NCBI GenBank assembly: GCA_029262235.1
Contig: JAJCZU010000004.1
Location: forward strand, 682,001 to 746,000
Origin: Candidatus Eiseniibacteriota bacterium
Lineage (GTDB): Bacteria > Orphanbacterota > Orphanbacteria > Orphanbacterales > Orphanbacteraceae
Length of the DNA stretch: 64,000 nt
Direction: 5' to 3'
Part shown: piece after piece, positions 15,705 through 22,693 of the stretch
Numbering within the stretch: position 1 is the first letter of the stretch
Layout of the letters: each line of letters begins with the position of its first letter
Notes under the pieces: generated by a model
Databases searched by the model: none
What the model saw: the letters and a program-made list of their open reading frames with translations, nothing else
Told to the model about the DNA's origin: nothing
Made by a program: the position numbers and the translations under genes

Positions 15705-17699
15705 CTATTTGTACTGGGCGCCGAGAAGCACCCACATTTTGAAGAGGTCCACTTCGTCCTGCGTCAACTCGCCGCCGACCGGATGCTGTCCCTGGTCCGC
15801 CGCCGCGCCGATCCCCATCACGTAGTCGATGAGTTTCGAGCGCCGGGGGAATGCCGGGGAGACGACGTTGCCGCCGCCCATTTCGTTCTCGCCCGAGAGG
15901 CTGATGTACGCCCGCGGAAACACGCGGTCCATCATCGTCGTGTCGATATCGGGCGAAAGATCGAGCGATCCGGGAGGCGCCGTCGTGTCCGGCACGAGTA
16001 CGAGCACGGAGTCGGGCAGCACGAGCGAGTCGCGGTACGTGATCGTCGGCAGATGACAGCCCTGGCATTTCGCCTGGACGATGGGGCCGATGTCGTTTTC
16101 ATAGTTGATGACGGTCGCGTCTTCGATCCGGATATTGAGATCGGTCGGTTCCATGTTCTTGGCGAGCGGATTCGGGTTCGAAATGAACTCACCGCTCGTG
16201 CCGCGGTCTTCGTGACACCCCGTGCACTTGTCGAACTCTTCGCCCGGCCGCGTGTAGATCCACGTGCGCTTGACGACGAAACCGCGCTCGAGATCGTCGA
16301 GCGTCGCGAACGAAACCGGCATGTCGGCCGGCACCTTGATGCGGAACGAGCCGTCTTCCTGGACCGGCGCGAAGCCGAGCAGCGCGCGCTTTTCGAATTC
16401 GTTCGCGCTGATGTTGTTCATCTCGCCGCGCATGGTCGGGCGCGCCGCGATGACCGCGATCTTGTCGATCACGTCGACACCCTTCTGCGGGCGTTCCTGG
16501 CCGTCGCTCGTGCCGCGATTGAAGATGTCCTGCGCCATGAAGATCCCGAAGTCGACGCTCTTGTCGACCGAGTACTCGATGACCGGCTCTTTGTCGCGCG
16601 GCGCGGCGATGCAGGCGTCGTATTCGTTCCATTCCGGGTCGTTGTAGAGGAACGTGAGATCGACGATCTCGATGCGCGCCGGATCTTCTTCCGTGCCCGC
16701 GCCCGTTTCTTTCAGCGTGAACGTGTACAGGCCGTAGTCGACTTCGTCTTCCGTCGCCGAAGGCAGCGTGTACGAAGCCACGTACTTGTTCCCTTCGAGC
16801 GGGAACGGGTATTTGAACGCGCCGTACGCCCACGGGGCGCCGTCGTTGTTCACCTGCGTCGTCAGCACGTCCCAGTGGTTGTCGCCGACAGCCGGATCGG
16901 CCGGCCCGCCTTCGAGCTTCAGCACCGCGATCGGACCCGCGTCCATGTTGATGCGCGTCGACTCGATCGCGATCAGGCGCCCGTCGGGCGTCGGCTGTGC
17001 GTGAAAGAAGTTGCGATTGTGCGGGCCGTACTTGTGAAACGTGCCCGTACCGTCCGGGTTCGTAACGAAGAGCGGGAAGCGGTTGAAGTTCCCGAAGTGC
17101 TCCCAGCGCGTATAGACGATCTGGCCGCTCGGCAGCACCGTCGGATCGAAATCGTCGCTCTGATTGAAGCTGACGCGCTCGATGTTCTCGCCGTCCATGT
17201 CGCATCGATAGAGATGCTCGGCAGGCGAGTGGTTGTACTCATCCATTTCACCGTCGCGGTTGCTCGTGAACATGACGCAGCCGTCCGGCAGGTAGAGCGG
17301 ATCGAAGTCGTCTCCGCCGCCCGACGTCACCTGACGCAGCTCGGTCCCGTCGACGTTGATCTCATAGATGTTGCGCGCGCTGCCGCCCGGCGGCCGCATC
17401 GAGAACAGGATCTTCGTCCCGTCGTACGAGACGGTCGGATCCGAAATCCGCGCGCCCGTATAGTTCGTGATCGCCGTGACTTTGCCGTCCGGCGAAATCG
17501 GCGAGAGCTTGTAGAGGTTTCCCTCGGCGTTGCTCCGGTTCAGCGTCTCTTCGCCCTTCGTCTTGACGAAAATCAGCACTTCCGTCGTCTCTTCTTCGAC
17601 GATCAGGTCGTCCGGCGCGCTCTCCTGACATCCCGGCGCGAGCGCCAGAATGAGGAGACCCGTCCAGACAAGATTCTTCCCACTGCTGTTGCGTGACAT
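15705..17699 (-). CDS. HzsA-like lipoprotein: beta-propeller with two CXXCH haem c motifs
   Basis: 664 aa starting at the ATG at 17699 (GGGGGG 8 bp upstream). Lipobox APGC near residue 23. PD40/WD40-like propeller repeats follow: YDGTKILFSMRPPGG, EINVDGTELRQVTSGG, DFDPLYLPDGCVMFTSNRDG and FDPTVLPSGQIVYTRW. Near residue 491 is CTGCH and near 544 is CQGCH, two covalent haem sites. This architecture matches the HzsA-related family named after the anammox hydrazine synthase alpha subunit; most members lie outside anammox bacteria and have no known substrate, so hydrazine synthesis should not be inferred. Immediately downstream is the TlpA-like thioredoxin, fitting haem attachment. Confidence 0.88.
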   Translation of the reverse strand: MSRNSSGKNLVWTGLLILALAPGCQESAPDDLIVEEETTEVLIFVKTKGEETLNRSNAEGNLYKLSPISPDGKVTAITNYTGARISDPTVSYDGTKILFSMRPPGGSARNIYEINVDGTELRQVTSGGGDDFDPLYLPDGCVMFTSNRDGEMDEYNHSPAEHLYRCDMDGENIERVSFNQSDDFDPTVLPSGQIVYTRWEHFGNFNRFPLFVTNPDGTGTFHKYGPHNRNFFHAQPTPDGRLIAIESTRINMDAGPIAVLKLEGGPADPAVGDNHWDVLTTQVNNDGAPWAYGAFKYPFPLEGNKYVASYTLPSATEDEVDYGLYTFTLKETGAGTEEDPARIEIVDLTFLYNDPEWNEYDACIAAPRDKEPVIEYSVDKSVDFGIFMAQDIFNRGTSDGQERPQKGVDVIDKIAVIAARPTMRGEMNNISANEFEKRALLGFAPVQEDGSFRIKVPADMPVSFATLDDLERGFVVKRTWIYTRPGEEFDKCTGCHEDRGTSGEFISNPNPLAKNMEPTDLNIRIEDATVINYENDIGPIVQAKCQGCHLPTITYRDSLVLPDSVLVLVPDTTAPPGSLDLSPDIDTTMMDRVFPRAYISLSGENEMGGGNVVSPAFPRRSKLIDYVMGIGAAADQGQHPVGGELTQDEVDLFKMWVLLGAQYK

Positions 17700-17719
17700 G
17701 TGTGTCGCCCCCCGCATCA

Positions 17720-18454
17720 CTACTTGAGCTCCCGATAAAACGCGAAGCCCAGCGTTGCTTCCCGGTATTGGTAAGCAACCGTCCCCTCTTCTTCCGTGTC
17801 ACCAATGACGGTCGCGCTCCGCAAATCGAAACGCAGCGCTACGTCATCGCGAATGTATGCTTCGAGTCCCCCGCCGAAGGCGAGGACGTTCTTTGTAACC
17901 GGGTCCGCGCGGAGCGCTTCGCCGGGAAATACCATGATCATTCCGTAGCCGCCGTTCACGAACGGCTGCAGGCGCCACGGAAGCGGATAGCGCACGACCG
18001 CGTTGATCGTGTTCAGCAGCGCGTGCACTGTTTCGCCCGGGCTGTGGCCTACGGTCCCTTCCCAGCCGAGCCACGAGTTCGGATTGAACGCGAGGCGGAA
18101 CTGATACAGACGGTCGTCGCCCAGTTTTCCGTAACCGGGGCTGAACGAAAGCCGCTTCAGGAACGGGCGCGGGCCCGACTGCAGGCTGTAGGGCTTGTCT
18201 TCGAGTTCCGGCACCATGTATTCGATGGAGCGCGCGGCCGGTGCGGCTGCGGGTGCGGCGGCCTGTGCGGCCTGATTGGAAAGAGCGGTCCCGGATGTCG
18301 CTGATTCATGCGAAGGTGGCGTCGCGGGCGCACTCTGCGCCGGCGCCGGTTCGGCGGCGTACGCGTGCTCGGACATCAGCCCGAGCGCGGCAACCGCCAG
18401 CAGCGCGAGCAGCGCCAGGCCGGTCATGCAGATCATGCGGCGATTTTCGATCAT
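17720..18454 (-). CDS. Outer-membrane beta-barrel protein
   Basis: ATG at 18454 overlaps the stop of the upstream gene (ATGA); GGGAG lies 10 bp upstream. 244 aa: signal peptide ICMTGLALLALLAVAALGLMSEHAYA, an Ala/Pro-rich linker (AAPAAAPAA), then an OmpA-like 8-strand barrel with SFSPGYGKLGDDRLYQFRLAFNP, LQPFVNGGYGMIMVFPG, LAFGGGLEAYIRDDVALRFDLR and final strand EATLGFAFYRELK. The 'GGGLEAYIRDDVALRFDLR' strand pair is typical of OmpW/OmpA-like barrels. It may serve as the outer-membrane partner of the flanking cytochromes. Confidence 0.85.
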   Translation of the reverse strand: MIENRRMICMTGLALLALLAVAALGLMSEHAYAAEPAPAQSAPATPPSHESATSGTALSNQAAQAAAPAAAPAARSIEYMVPELEDKPYSLQSGPRPFLKRLSFSPGYGKLGDDRLYQFRLAFNPNSWLGWEGTVGHSPGETVHALLNTINAVVRYPLPWRLQPFVNGGYGMIMVFPGEALRADPVTKNVLAFGGGLEAYIRDDVALRFDLRSATVIGDTEEEGTVAYQYREATLGFAFYRELK

Positions 18455-18894
18455 TCCTCGAATTCTCCCGATTGGATCCATGCAAGGATCGCCTGGTAGC
18501 CCGGATCACTCGTGTCCGCGAACGGCTCGTGATTGTGCGGCGAGCCGCCCCATTCACTTGCGAGCGGTTTCGTAAGCAACGGGCTCGCCTCCATGTCGTA
18601 AGGATCGACCTGCAGCACTGTCTGGTTGAAGTCGTACTCTGGGTTTTTATTGCTCACCGGCGACAGCGCGTACGAGCCGCGGATCCCGCCCCCGTGACAG
18701 TCGCCCGTCGCGCTGCAGCCGCGTTCGACGAGGACAGGTTCCACCTTCGTGACAAAATCGTCATAACTCAAAACGAAATCCCGGCCTCCTGACGGCGGCT
18801 CGGGATCGGCAGTCGGTCCCTTGCATGCAAGAGAGAACAGCAGAATGCCGGCCGTCACCGGTATGACGACCGCCACTCTCACTCGCGTTCGCAT
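18451..18894 (-). CDS. Lipoprotein with a degenerate cytochrome-like motif (CX5CH); first gene of the 18.9-kb train
   Basis: Starts are ambiguous: TTG 18933, GTG 18924, ATG 18918 or ATG 18894. The last gives a normal 24-residue lipoprotein signal (MRTRVRVAVVIPVTAGILLFSLAC) and is used here, giving 147 aa. The mature domain reads YDDFVTKVEPVLVERGC, then GCSATGDCHGGG, PLLTKPLAS and PGYQAILAWIQSGEFEE. This follows cytochrome-type domains (V.P.L...C..CHG ... SPLL.KP ... W...G) seen with planctomycete-type c cytochromes, but the two Cys are separated by five residues (C-SATGD-CH) rather than two. Haem binding therefore needs proof. The stop overlaps the barrel gene start. Confidence 0.8.
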   Translation of the reverse strand: MRTRVRVAVVIPVTAGILLFSLACKGPTADPEPPSGGRDFVLSYDDFVTKVEPVLVERGCSATGDCHGGGIRGSYALSPVSNKNPEYDFNQTVLQVDPYDMEASPLLTKPLASEWGGSPHNHEPFADTSDPGYQAILAWIQSGEFEE

Positions 18895-19219
18895 TGTCAG
18901 GCCGTTCCCTGCGCGCATGTTCACGTGTCTCAATCCTTTCGATCATTCTGTCGATCGGCGGCTTTCCGCCACGGCCTGGAATTGCAACCATCGGACCAGA
19001 ACGCGCGAATGGGAAATGCAGCGCAATGCGGTCGATTCCGCACGTTCTCTACACCCGGATGCGCCGTACCTGAACACGTACGTGTCCGGCCGGCCGGGGC
19101 GATGTTCACTCCCGGAACAGCGTGTTCACACTTTGCGCCATCGAGTACGTGTACGGATGAACGGGAGCGCACCCTACTGTTATCGGGTCGATCGGTGCGG
19201 AGCGTGATAAACTCGCGAC
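18895..19219. other. Divergent intergenic region between the minus-strand train and the DUF523 gene
   Basis: No convincing gene. It must hold the promoter of the 18.9-kb minus-strand train and that of the DUF523 gene. Visible elements are the 12-bp palindrome ACACGTACGTGT (19074-19085) followed directly by CCGGCCGGCCGG (19086-19097). I could not fix a -35/-10 pair for either gene. Small ORFs on both strands here show no family features. Confidence 0.6.
19074..19085. promoter_or_regulatory. 12-bp perfect palindrome, possible operator
   Basis: ACACGTACGTGT reads the same on both strands. It sits about 190 bp upstream of the first gene of the minus-strand train and about 135 bp upstream of the DUF523 start. 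Palindromic, intergenic and between divergent genes: a candidate regulator site, but it occurs once and the regulator is unknown. Confidence 0.35.
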
Positions 19220-19759
19220 ATGAAGAGAAGCGGAGAGCGCATTCCCGTGGCGATCAGTTCCTGTCTCGTGGGACAGCCTGTGCGTTATGACGGCAAAGAT
19301 AAGAAAGACAATGCGATTCTGAGTGAATTCGCGCCGTTCTTTCGCTGGATCAGCATCTGCCCCGAAGTCGAAATCGGCATGGGGATTCCGCGCGAGCCGA
19401 TTCAGCTCGTGCAGATCGAGGGGGAAGTGCGTCTGCGTGGAGTAGAGACCGAACACGACTGGACAGCGCGCATGCATTCGTATGCGGAGGCGCGCGCCGC
19501 CTGGCTCGCGAAAATCGGCGTGGCCGGGTACGTGCTGAAGAGCGGTTCGCCTTCGTGCGGACTGCAAACCGTTCCATTATATGAAGCGGAACATGAAGCG
19601 AACGATTCGGTGGCACTCGGCCGGCGTGACGGCCTTTTCGCGGAGGTCATGCGAAAGACGCTTCCGGATCTTCCATTGCGGGAAGAGACCGACCTTGCCT
19701 CGCATGCCGAGCGGCTCGCGTTTCTGGAAGCGGTCAGAGAGTACGGCGGCCGCTTCTGA
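19220..19759 (+). CDS. DUF523 (YbbK-like) family protein
   Basis: 179 aa, full length for the family. Motifs: AISSCLVGQPVRYDGKDKKDN, ISICPEVEIGMGIPREPIQLV and YVLKSGSPSCGL. The three Cys positions (SCL, CPE, PSCGL) are those conserved in DUF523 and suggest a metal or Fe-S site; biochemical role unestablished. No Shine-Dalgarno precedes the ATG at 19220. A GTG at 19247 would begin MAISSCLVGQ, close to the usual family start, with GGAG 11 bp upstream, so the true start may be 27 bp later. Single gene, convergent with the hydrolase. Confidence 0.88.
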   Translation: MKRSGERIPVAISSCLVGQPVRYDGKDKKDNAILSEFAPFFRWISICPEVEIGMGIPREPIQLVQIEGEVRLRGVETEHDWTARMHSYAEARAAWLAKIGVAGYVLKSGSPSCGLQTVPLYEAEHEANDSVALGRRDGLFAEVMRKTLPDLPLREETDLASHAERLAFLEAVREYGGRF

Positions 19760-19774
19760 GGGCATCTCGCATCG

Positions 19775-19819
19775 CGCCCTGCTTCCGGCGCCTGGCCATA
19801 ACGCCCTGCTTCCGGCGCC
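19775..19819. repeat. 18-bp direct repeat (2 copies, 27-bp period) between convergent genes
   Basis: CGCCCTGCTTCCGGCGCC occurs at 19775-19792 and exactly again at 19802-19819, between the DUF523 stop and the end of the convergent hydrolase gene. Each copy ends in the palindrome GGCGCC. Confidence 0.85.
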
Positions 19820-19822
19820 GGA

Positions 19823-20542
19823 TCATCCTGCCCACTCCTGCAGCCACTCTCCGATCGCGCGCACCTGATTCCGGCCGATGGAATGGCCTGACGCGAACGT
19901 CTTGAGTTCGGTCGCAACCCCCGCTTCGGACAATCCATGCGCGCTCTTCTCAGCGGCGCTCATAGGCACAGCCTCGTCCCGCTCCCCATGACAGAGAAGC
20001 ACGCGCATTTCCGACTGTGCCGCGGTGCGCATTTCGGCTTCGAGCGCCTCGGTCTTGACGCGCGCGCCCGACACGATGAGCCCGTGAAAACGATCGGGAT
20101 GGCGGAGCGCCAGAAACGAGCCGCAGTAGCCGCCCTGCGAGAATCCGAGCAGCGCGCGTTTCCGTGGCGCGAGGCCGCACGCGCGCTCGGCCGTTTCGAG
20201 CCCGCCGAGAATAAAGCCCTCCGTCAGCGAGAGCTCGTGCAGAAAGCGCTTCTGGTCGCCGTCGTACGGATACCAGCTCGCGCCGATCTTGTTCTCGTTC
20301 GGCACCTTGAGCGGATACGGGGCGCGGAGCGTCACGAAACGGAACGGCAGATCGTGCAGCTTCTGGAGCAGCAGCGCGAAGAAGTCCTCTTCCATCCATT
20401 GCCCGTGCAGGCAGAGCACAACGGGAGCGCCGGGGTCGCCGGCCGCCCCGTCCACGCGCCACGGAACATCGAGTGCAACGGCGTACGTTCCCCGCTTTGT
20501 CTTGTTCGGCCCGTCCCGTTCGGGATAATCTGAAGTCTCCAT
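19823..20542 (-). CDS. Alpha/beta hydrolase, phospholipase/carboxylesterase type
   Basis: 239 aa from the ATG at 20542 (GGAG 5 bp upstream; the track start lies in non-coding sequence). Alpha/beta-hydrolase fold: VVLCLHGQWMEEDFF supplies the oxyanion region, LLGFSQGGYCGSFLAL the nucleophile elbow GFSQG, LLCHGERDEAVPM the acid and SGHSIGRNQVR the His. GFSQGG with L..GERD.VVP is typical of the Abhydrolase_2 (YpfH/carboxylesterase) group acting on small or acyl esters. Divergent from the acyl-CoA ligase gene, about 300 bp apart. Cytoplasmic, no signal peptide. Substrate unknown. Confidence 0.85.
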   Translation of the reverse strand: METSDYPERDGPNKTKRGTYAVALDVPWRVDGAAGDPGAPVVLCLHGQWMEEDFFALLLQKLHDLPFRFVTLRAPYPLKVPNENKIGASWYPYDGDQKRFLHELSLTEGFILGGLETAERACGLAPRKRALLGFSQGGYCGSFLALRHPDRFHGLIVSGARVKTEALEAEMRTAAQSEMRVLLCHGERDEAVPMSAAEKSAHGLSEAGVATELKTFASGHSIGRNQVRAIGEWLQEWAG

Positions 20543-20785
20543 GCAGACTCCACTCCTTATCGCGTATCGCGTCTCTTCCTGCGTTTCGTACTGTCGTTGG
20601 CCCGCGGAACGCATGCTCCACCAGTCTCAAGGCGAAGCTAGTGATCGCGGCGACCGAAATCAAGAGGCGTTTCGCGAGTCGTTCACGGGGCTCGAAAAGC
20701 GCGGCCAGTTTCTGACCGCCGAAATGGCGGTCGAGATGTTACCACCCCGCGCGCAAGGCCGTGGGCCGTTTCCGCGGTCTGCGCT

Positions 20786-20813
20786 TTGTGACGGCGGCCC
20801 GTTGGAGTAGAAT
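20786..20813 (+). promoter_or_regulatory. Likely sigma-70 promoter of the acyl-CoA ligase gene
   Basis: TTGTGA (20786-20791), 16-bp spacer, TAGAAT (20808-20813). About 24 bp downstream lies the ATG at 20838, preceded by AAAGAGGAGG. No FadR-type palindrome is visible here. Confidence 0.5.
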
Positions 20814-20837
20814 CGCGGCGAAAGAGGAGGTGGCTTC

Positions 20838-22532
20838 ATGGACGCGAGAAAGTGGCATCAGGCGTACGACCCGCAGGTTTCCCCCGAGCTCACGTTCAAA
20901 CGATGGACCATCCCGGACATCTTCGAGCGCACGGTCCGCAACTTCCCGAACAATGACGCCGTAATCTTCATGAACTGCCGGCTCTCGTACGCGCAGCTCA
21001 AAGACTGCGTCGACCGGCTGGCGACGGCGCTGGCGAAGAAGGGCGTCGGGAAAGACTCGAAGGTCGCGATTCACCTGCCGAATCTGCCGCAGACCGTGAT
21101 CAGCACACACGCGGTTCTGAAGCTCGGCGCGCAGTGCGTCATGACGAACCCGCTCTACGTGCCACGCGAGATCGAACATCAGTGGAACGATTCCGGGGCC
21201 GAAGTCGTGATCACGGCCGACTTCCTCTACGAGCGCCATCTCCGCGGCATGCGGGGCCGTCTTCCGAGCGTGCGCGAATACATCATCGCGTCGATCCCCG
21301 AGTACCTGCGCTTCCCGCTGAACCTGCTCGCGCCGATCAAGCTGAAGAAGATGAACCCGCCGAGCTACGCGAAAGTGGCGCACGGCGAGGGGATTTCGTT
21401 CTTTAAGAAGCTCGTCGACGGGACGCCGCCCGACCCGCCCGCGGTCTCGATCGACTTCGACGACCTCGCGCTGCTCCAGTACACGGGCGGGACGACGGGT
21501 GTTTCGAAGGGCGCGATGATGACGCACGCGAACATATCGAGCAACGCGCAGCAGATGCGGGCGTGGTTCCCGACGGCGGTTGACGGGGAAGAGGTCGTGC
21601 TTGCCGCGCTCCCGTTCTTTCACATCTTCGGGCTTACGGTCGACATGATGTTCGCGACGATCGCGGCCGGTTCGCTCGTGCTGATGCCGAACCCGCGCGA
21701 CATCCCGACGATGATCAAGAACATCAATAAGCACAAGGTGACGCTCTTCCCCGCCGTGCCGGCCATGTTCAACGCGATCAACCAGTATCCCGGGATCGAG
21801 AGCGTCGATATTTCGTCGATCAAGAGCTGTTTCTCGGGGTCGGCCCCGCTGCCGCTCGACGTGCAGCAGCGCTTCGAAGAACTCACGAAATGTCGCATTG
21901 TGGAAGGGTTCGGGCTCACCGAAACCTCACCCCTTACGCATGCCAACCCGCTCAGCGGGATTCGCAAAATCGGCACGATCGGTGTCCCTGTCTCGAGCAC
22001 GGACGCGAAGATCGTTGATCCGTCCGACGGCATGAAAGAGATGCCGCCCGGTGAAGAGGGAGAGCTCGTCGTCAAAGGCCCGCAGGTCATGAAGGGGTAC
22101 TGGAATCGCCCGGAAGAGACGGCGAAGACCGTGATCGACGGCTGGCTCTACACCGGCGATCTCGCGGCGATGGACGAAGACGGCTACTTCGTGATCGTCG
22201 GCCGCAAGAAGGACATGATCCTGGCGAGCGGTTACAACATCTATCCGGACGAAATCGACAATATCCTCATGAGCTTTCCCGGCATGCTCGAAGCGTGTTC
22301 AATCGGGATTCCCGATCCGAAACGCGGCGAGTCGGTCAAGTCGTTCGTTGTGCTGAAGCCCGAAGCGACCGCGACCGAGCAGGACCTCATCGCCCATTGC
22401 CGCGAGAATCTGGCGCCGTACAAGGTGCCCCGCATGATCGAGTTTCGCGAAGAGCTCCCCAGGAGCGCCATGATGAAACTCCTCCGGCGCGAGCTGCGCG
22501 ACGAGGAGCTCAAGAAGCTCGGCGCGGAGTAG
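20838..22532 (+). CDS. fadD: Long-chain fatty-acid--CoA ligase
   Basis: 564 aa, normal length for FadD/LcfA. ANL-superfamily motifs: YTGGTTGVSKGAMMTH near residue 214 (ATP-binding P-loop), GFGLTETSP near 355 and YTGDLAAMDEDGYFVIVGRKKDM near 437, with hinge Asp and RKK. The C-terminal Lys of the family is expected in PRSAMMKLLRREL, where the usual G.K.L reads MMKLL. It forms acyl-CoA from fatty acid, ATP and CoA at the inner membrane, the entry step for the beta-oxidation genes downstream. Strong AGGAGG ribosome site. The fadR-like gene follows after about 160 bp, the same neighbour order as lcfA-fadR in Bacillus. Confidence 0.93.
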   Translation: MDARKWHQAYDPQVSPELTFKRWTIPDIFERTVRNFPNNDAVIFMNCRLSYAQLKDCVDRLATALAKKGVGKDSKVAIHLPNLPQTVISTHAVLKLGAQCVMTNPLYVPREIEHQWNDSGAEVVITADFLYERHLRGMRGRLPSVREYIIASIPEYLRFPLNLLAPIKLKKMNPPSYAKVAHGEGISFFKKLVDGTPPDPPAVSIDFDDLALLQYTGGTTGVSKGAMMTHANISSNAQQMRAWFPTAVDGEEVVLAALPFFHIFGLTVDMMFATIAAGSLVLMPNPRDIPTMIKNINKHKVTLFPAVPAMFNAINQYPGIESVDISSIKSCFSGSAPLPLDVQQRFEELTKCRIVEGFGLTETSPLTHANPLSGIRKIGTIGVPVSSTDAKIVDPSDGMKEMPPGEEGELVVKGPQVMKGYWNRPEETAKTVIDGWLYTGDLAAMDEDGYFVIVGRKKDMILASGYNIYPDEIDNILMSFPGMLEACSIGIPDPKRGESVKSFVVLKPEATATEQDLIAHCRENLAPYKVPRMIEFREELPRSAMMKLLRRELRDEELKKLGAE

Positions 22533-22600
22533 GGGAGAACCCGCACTTTCCCCACCCCGAACCGCAAACCCCGAGCCCGCCCCCTTCCCATCAAGCGCTC

Positions 22601-22629
22601 TTGCATCGTGGTCGATCCTTATATATAGT
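22601..22629 (+). promoter_or_regulatory. Sigma-70-type promoter of the fadR-fadNAE operon
   Basis: TTGCAT (22601-22606), 17-bp spacer, TATAGT (22624-22629). Four and five of six consensus bases at ideal spacing, in the most AT-rich stretch nearby. Transcription would start near 22636, just before the palindrome at 22640. Confidence 0.7.
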
Positions 22630-22639
22630 GAAGAAGATC

Positions 22640-22663
22640 AAATGAATGAACGTTCATTCATTT
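22640..22663. promoter_or_regulatory. FadR-type operator: 24-bp perfect palindrome
   Basis: AAATGAATGAAC followed directly by its exact reverse complement. The half-site TGAATGA is that of the TetR-family FadR operators of Bacillus (TGAATGA...TCATTCA). It lies at about +4 to +28 of the predicted transcript, where a bound repressor would block initiation or early elongation; long-chain acyl-CoA would be the expected inducer. Confidence 0.85.
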
Positions 22664-22693
22664 TTGAGCAACCCTCTAAAACGAGAATGGGCA

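Noticed and set aside
15783-17696. 637-aa plus-strand ORF
   Set aside because: Antisense to the HzsA-like gene, highly Arg/Val/Asp-rich and without motifs.
15705-17699. Hydrazine synthesis (anammox) from the HzsA-like gene
   Set aside because: No hzsB/hzsC partners or other anammox genes are nearby, and the family is broad; only the architecture is claimed.
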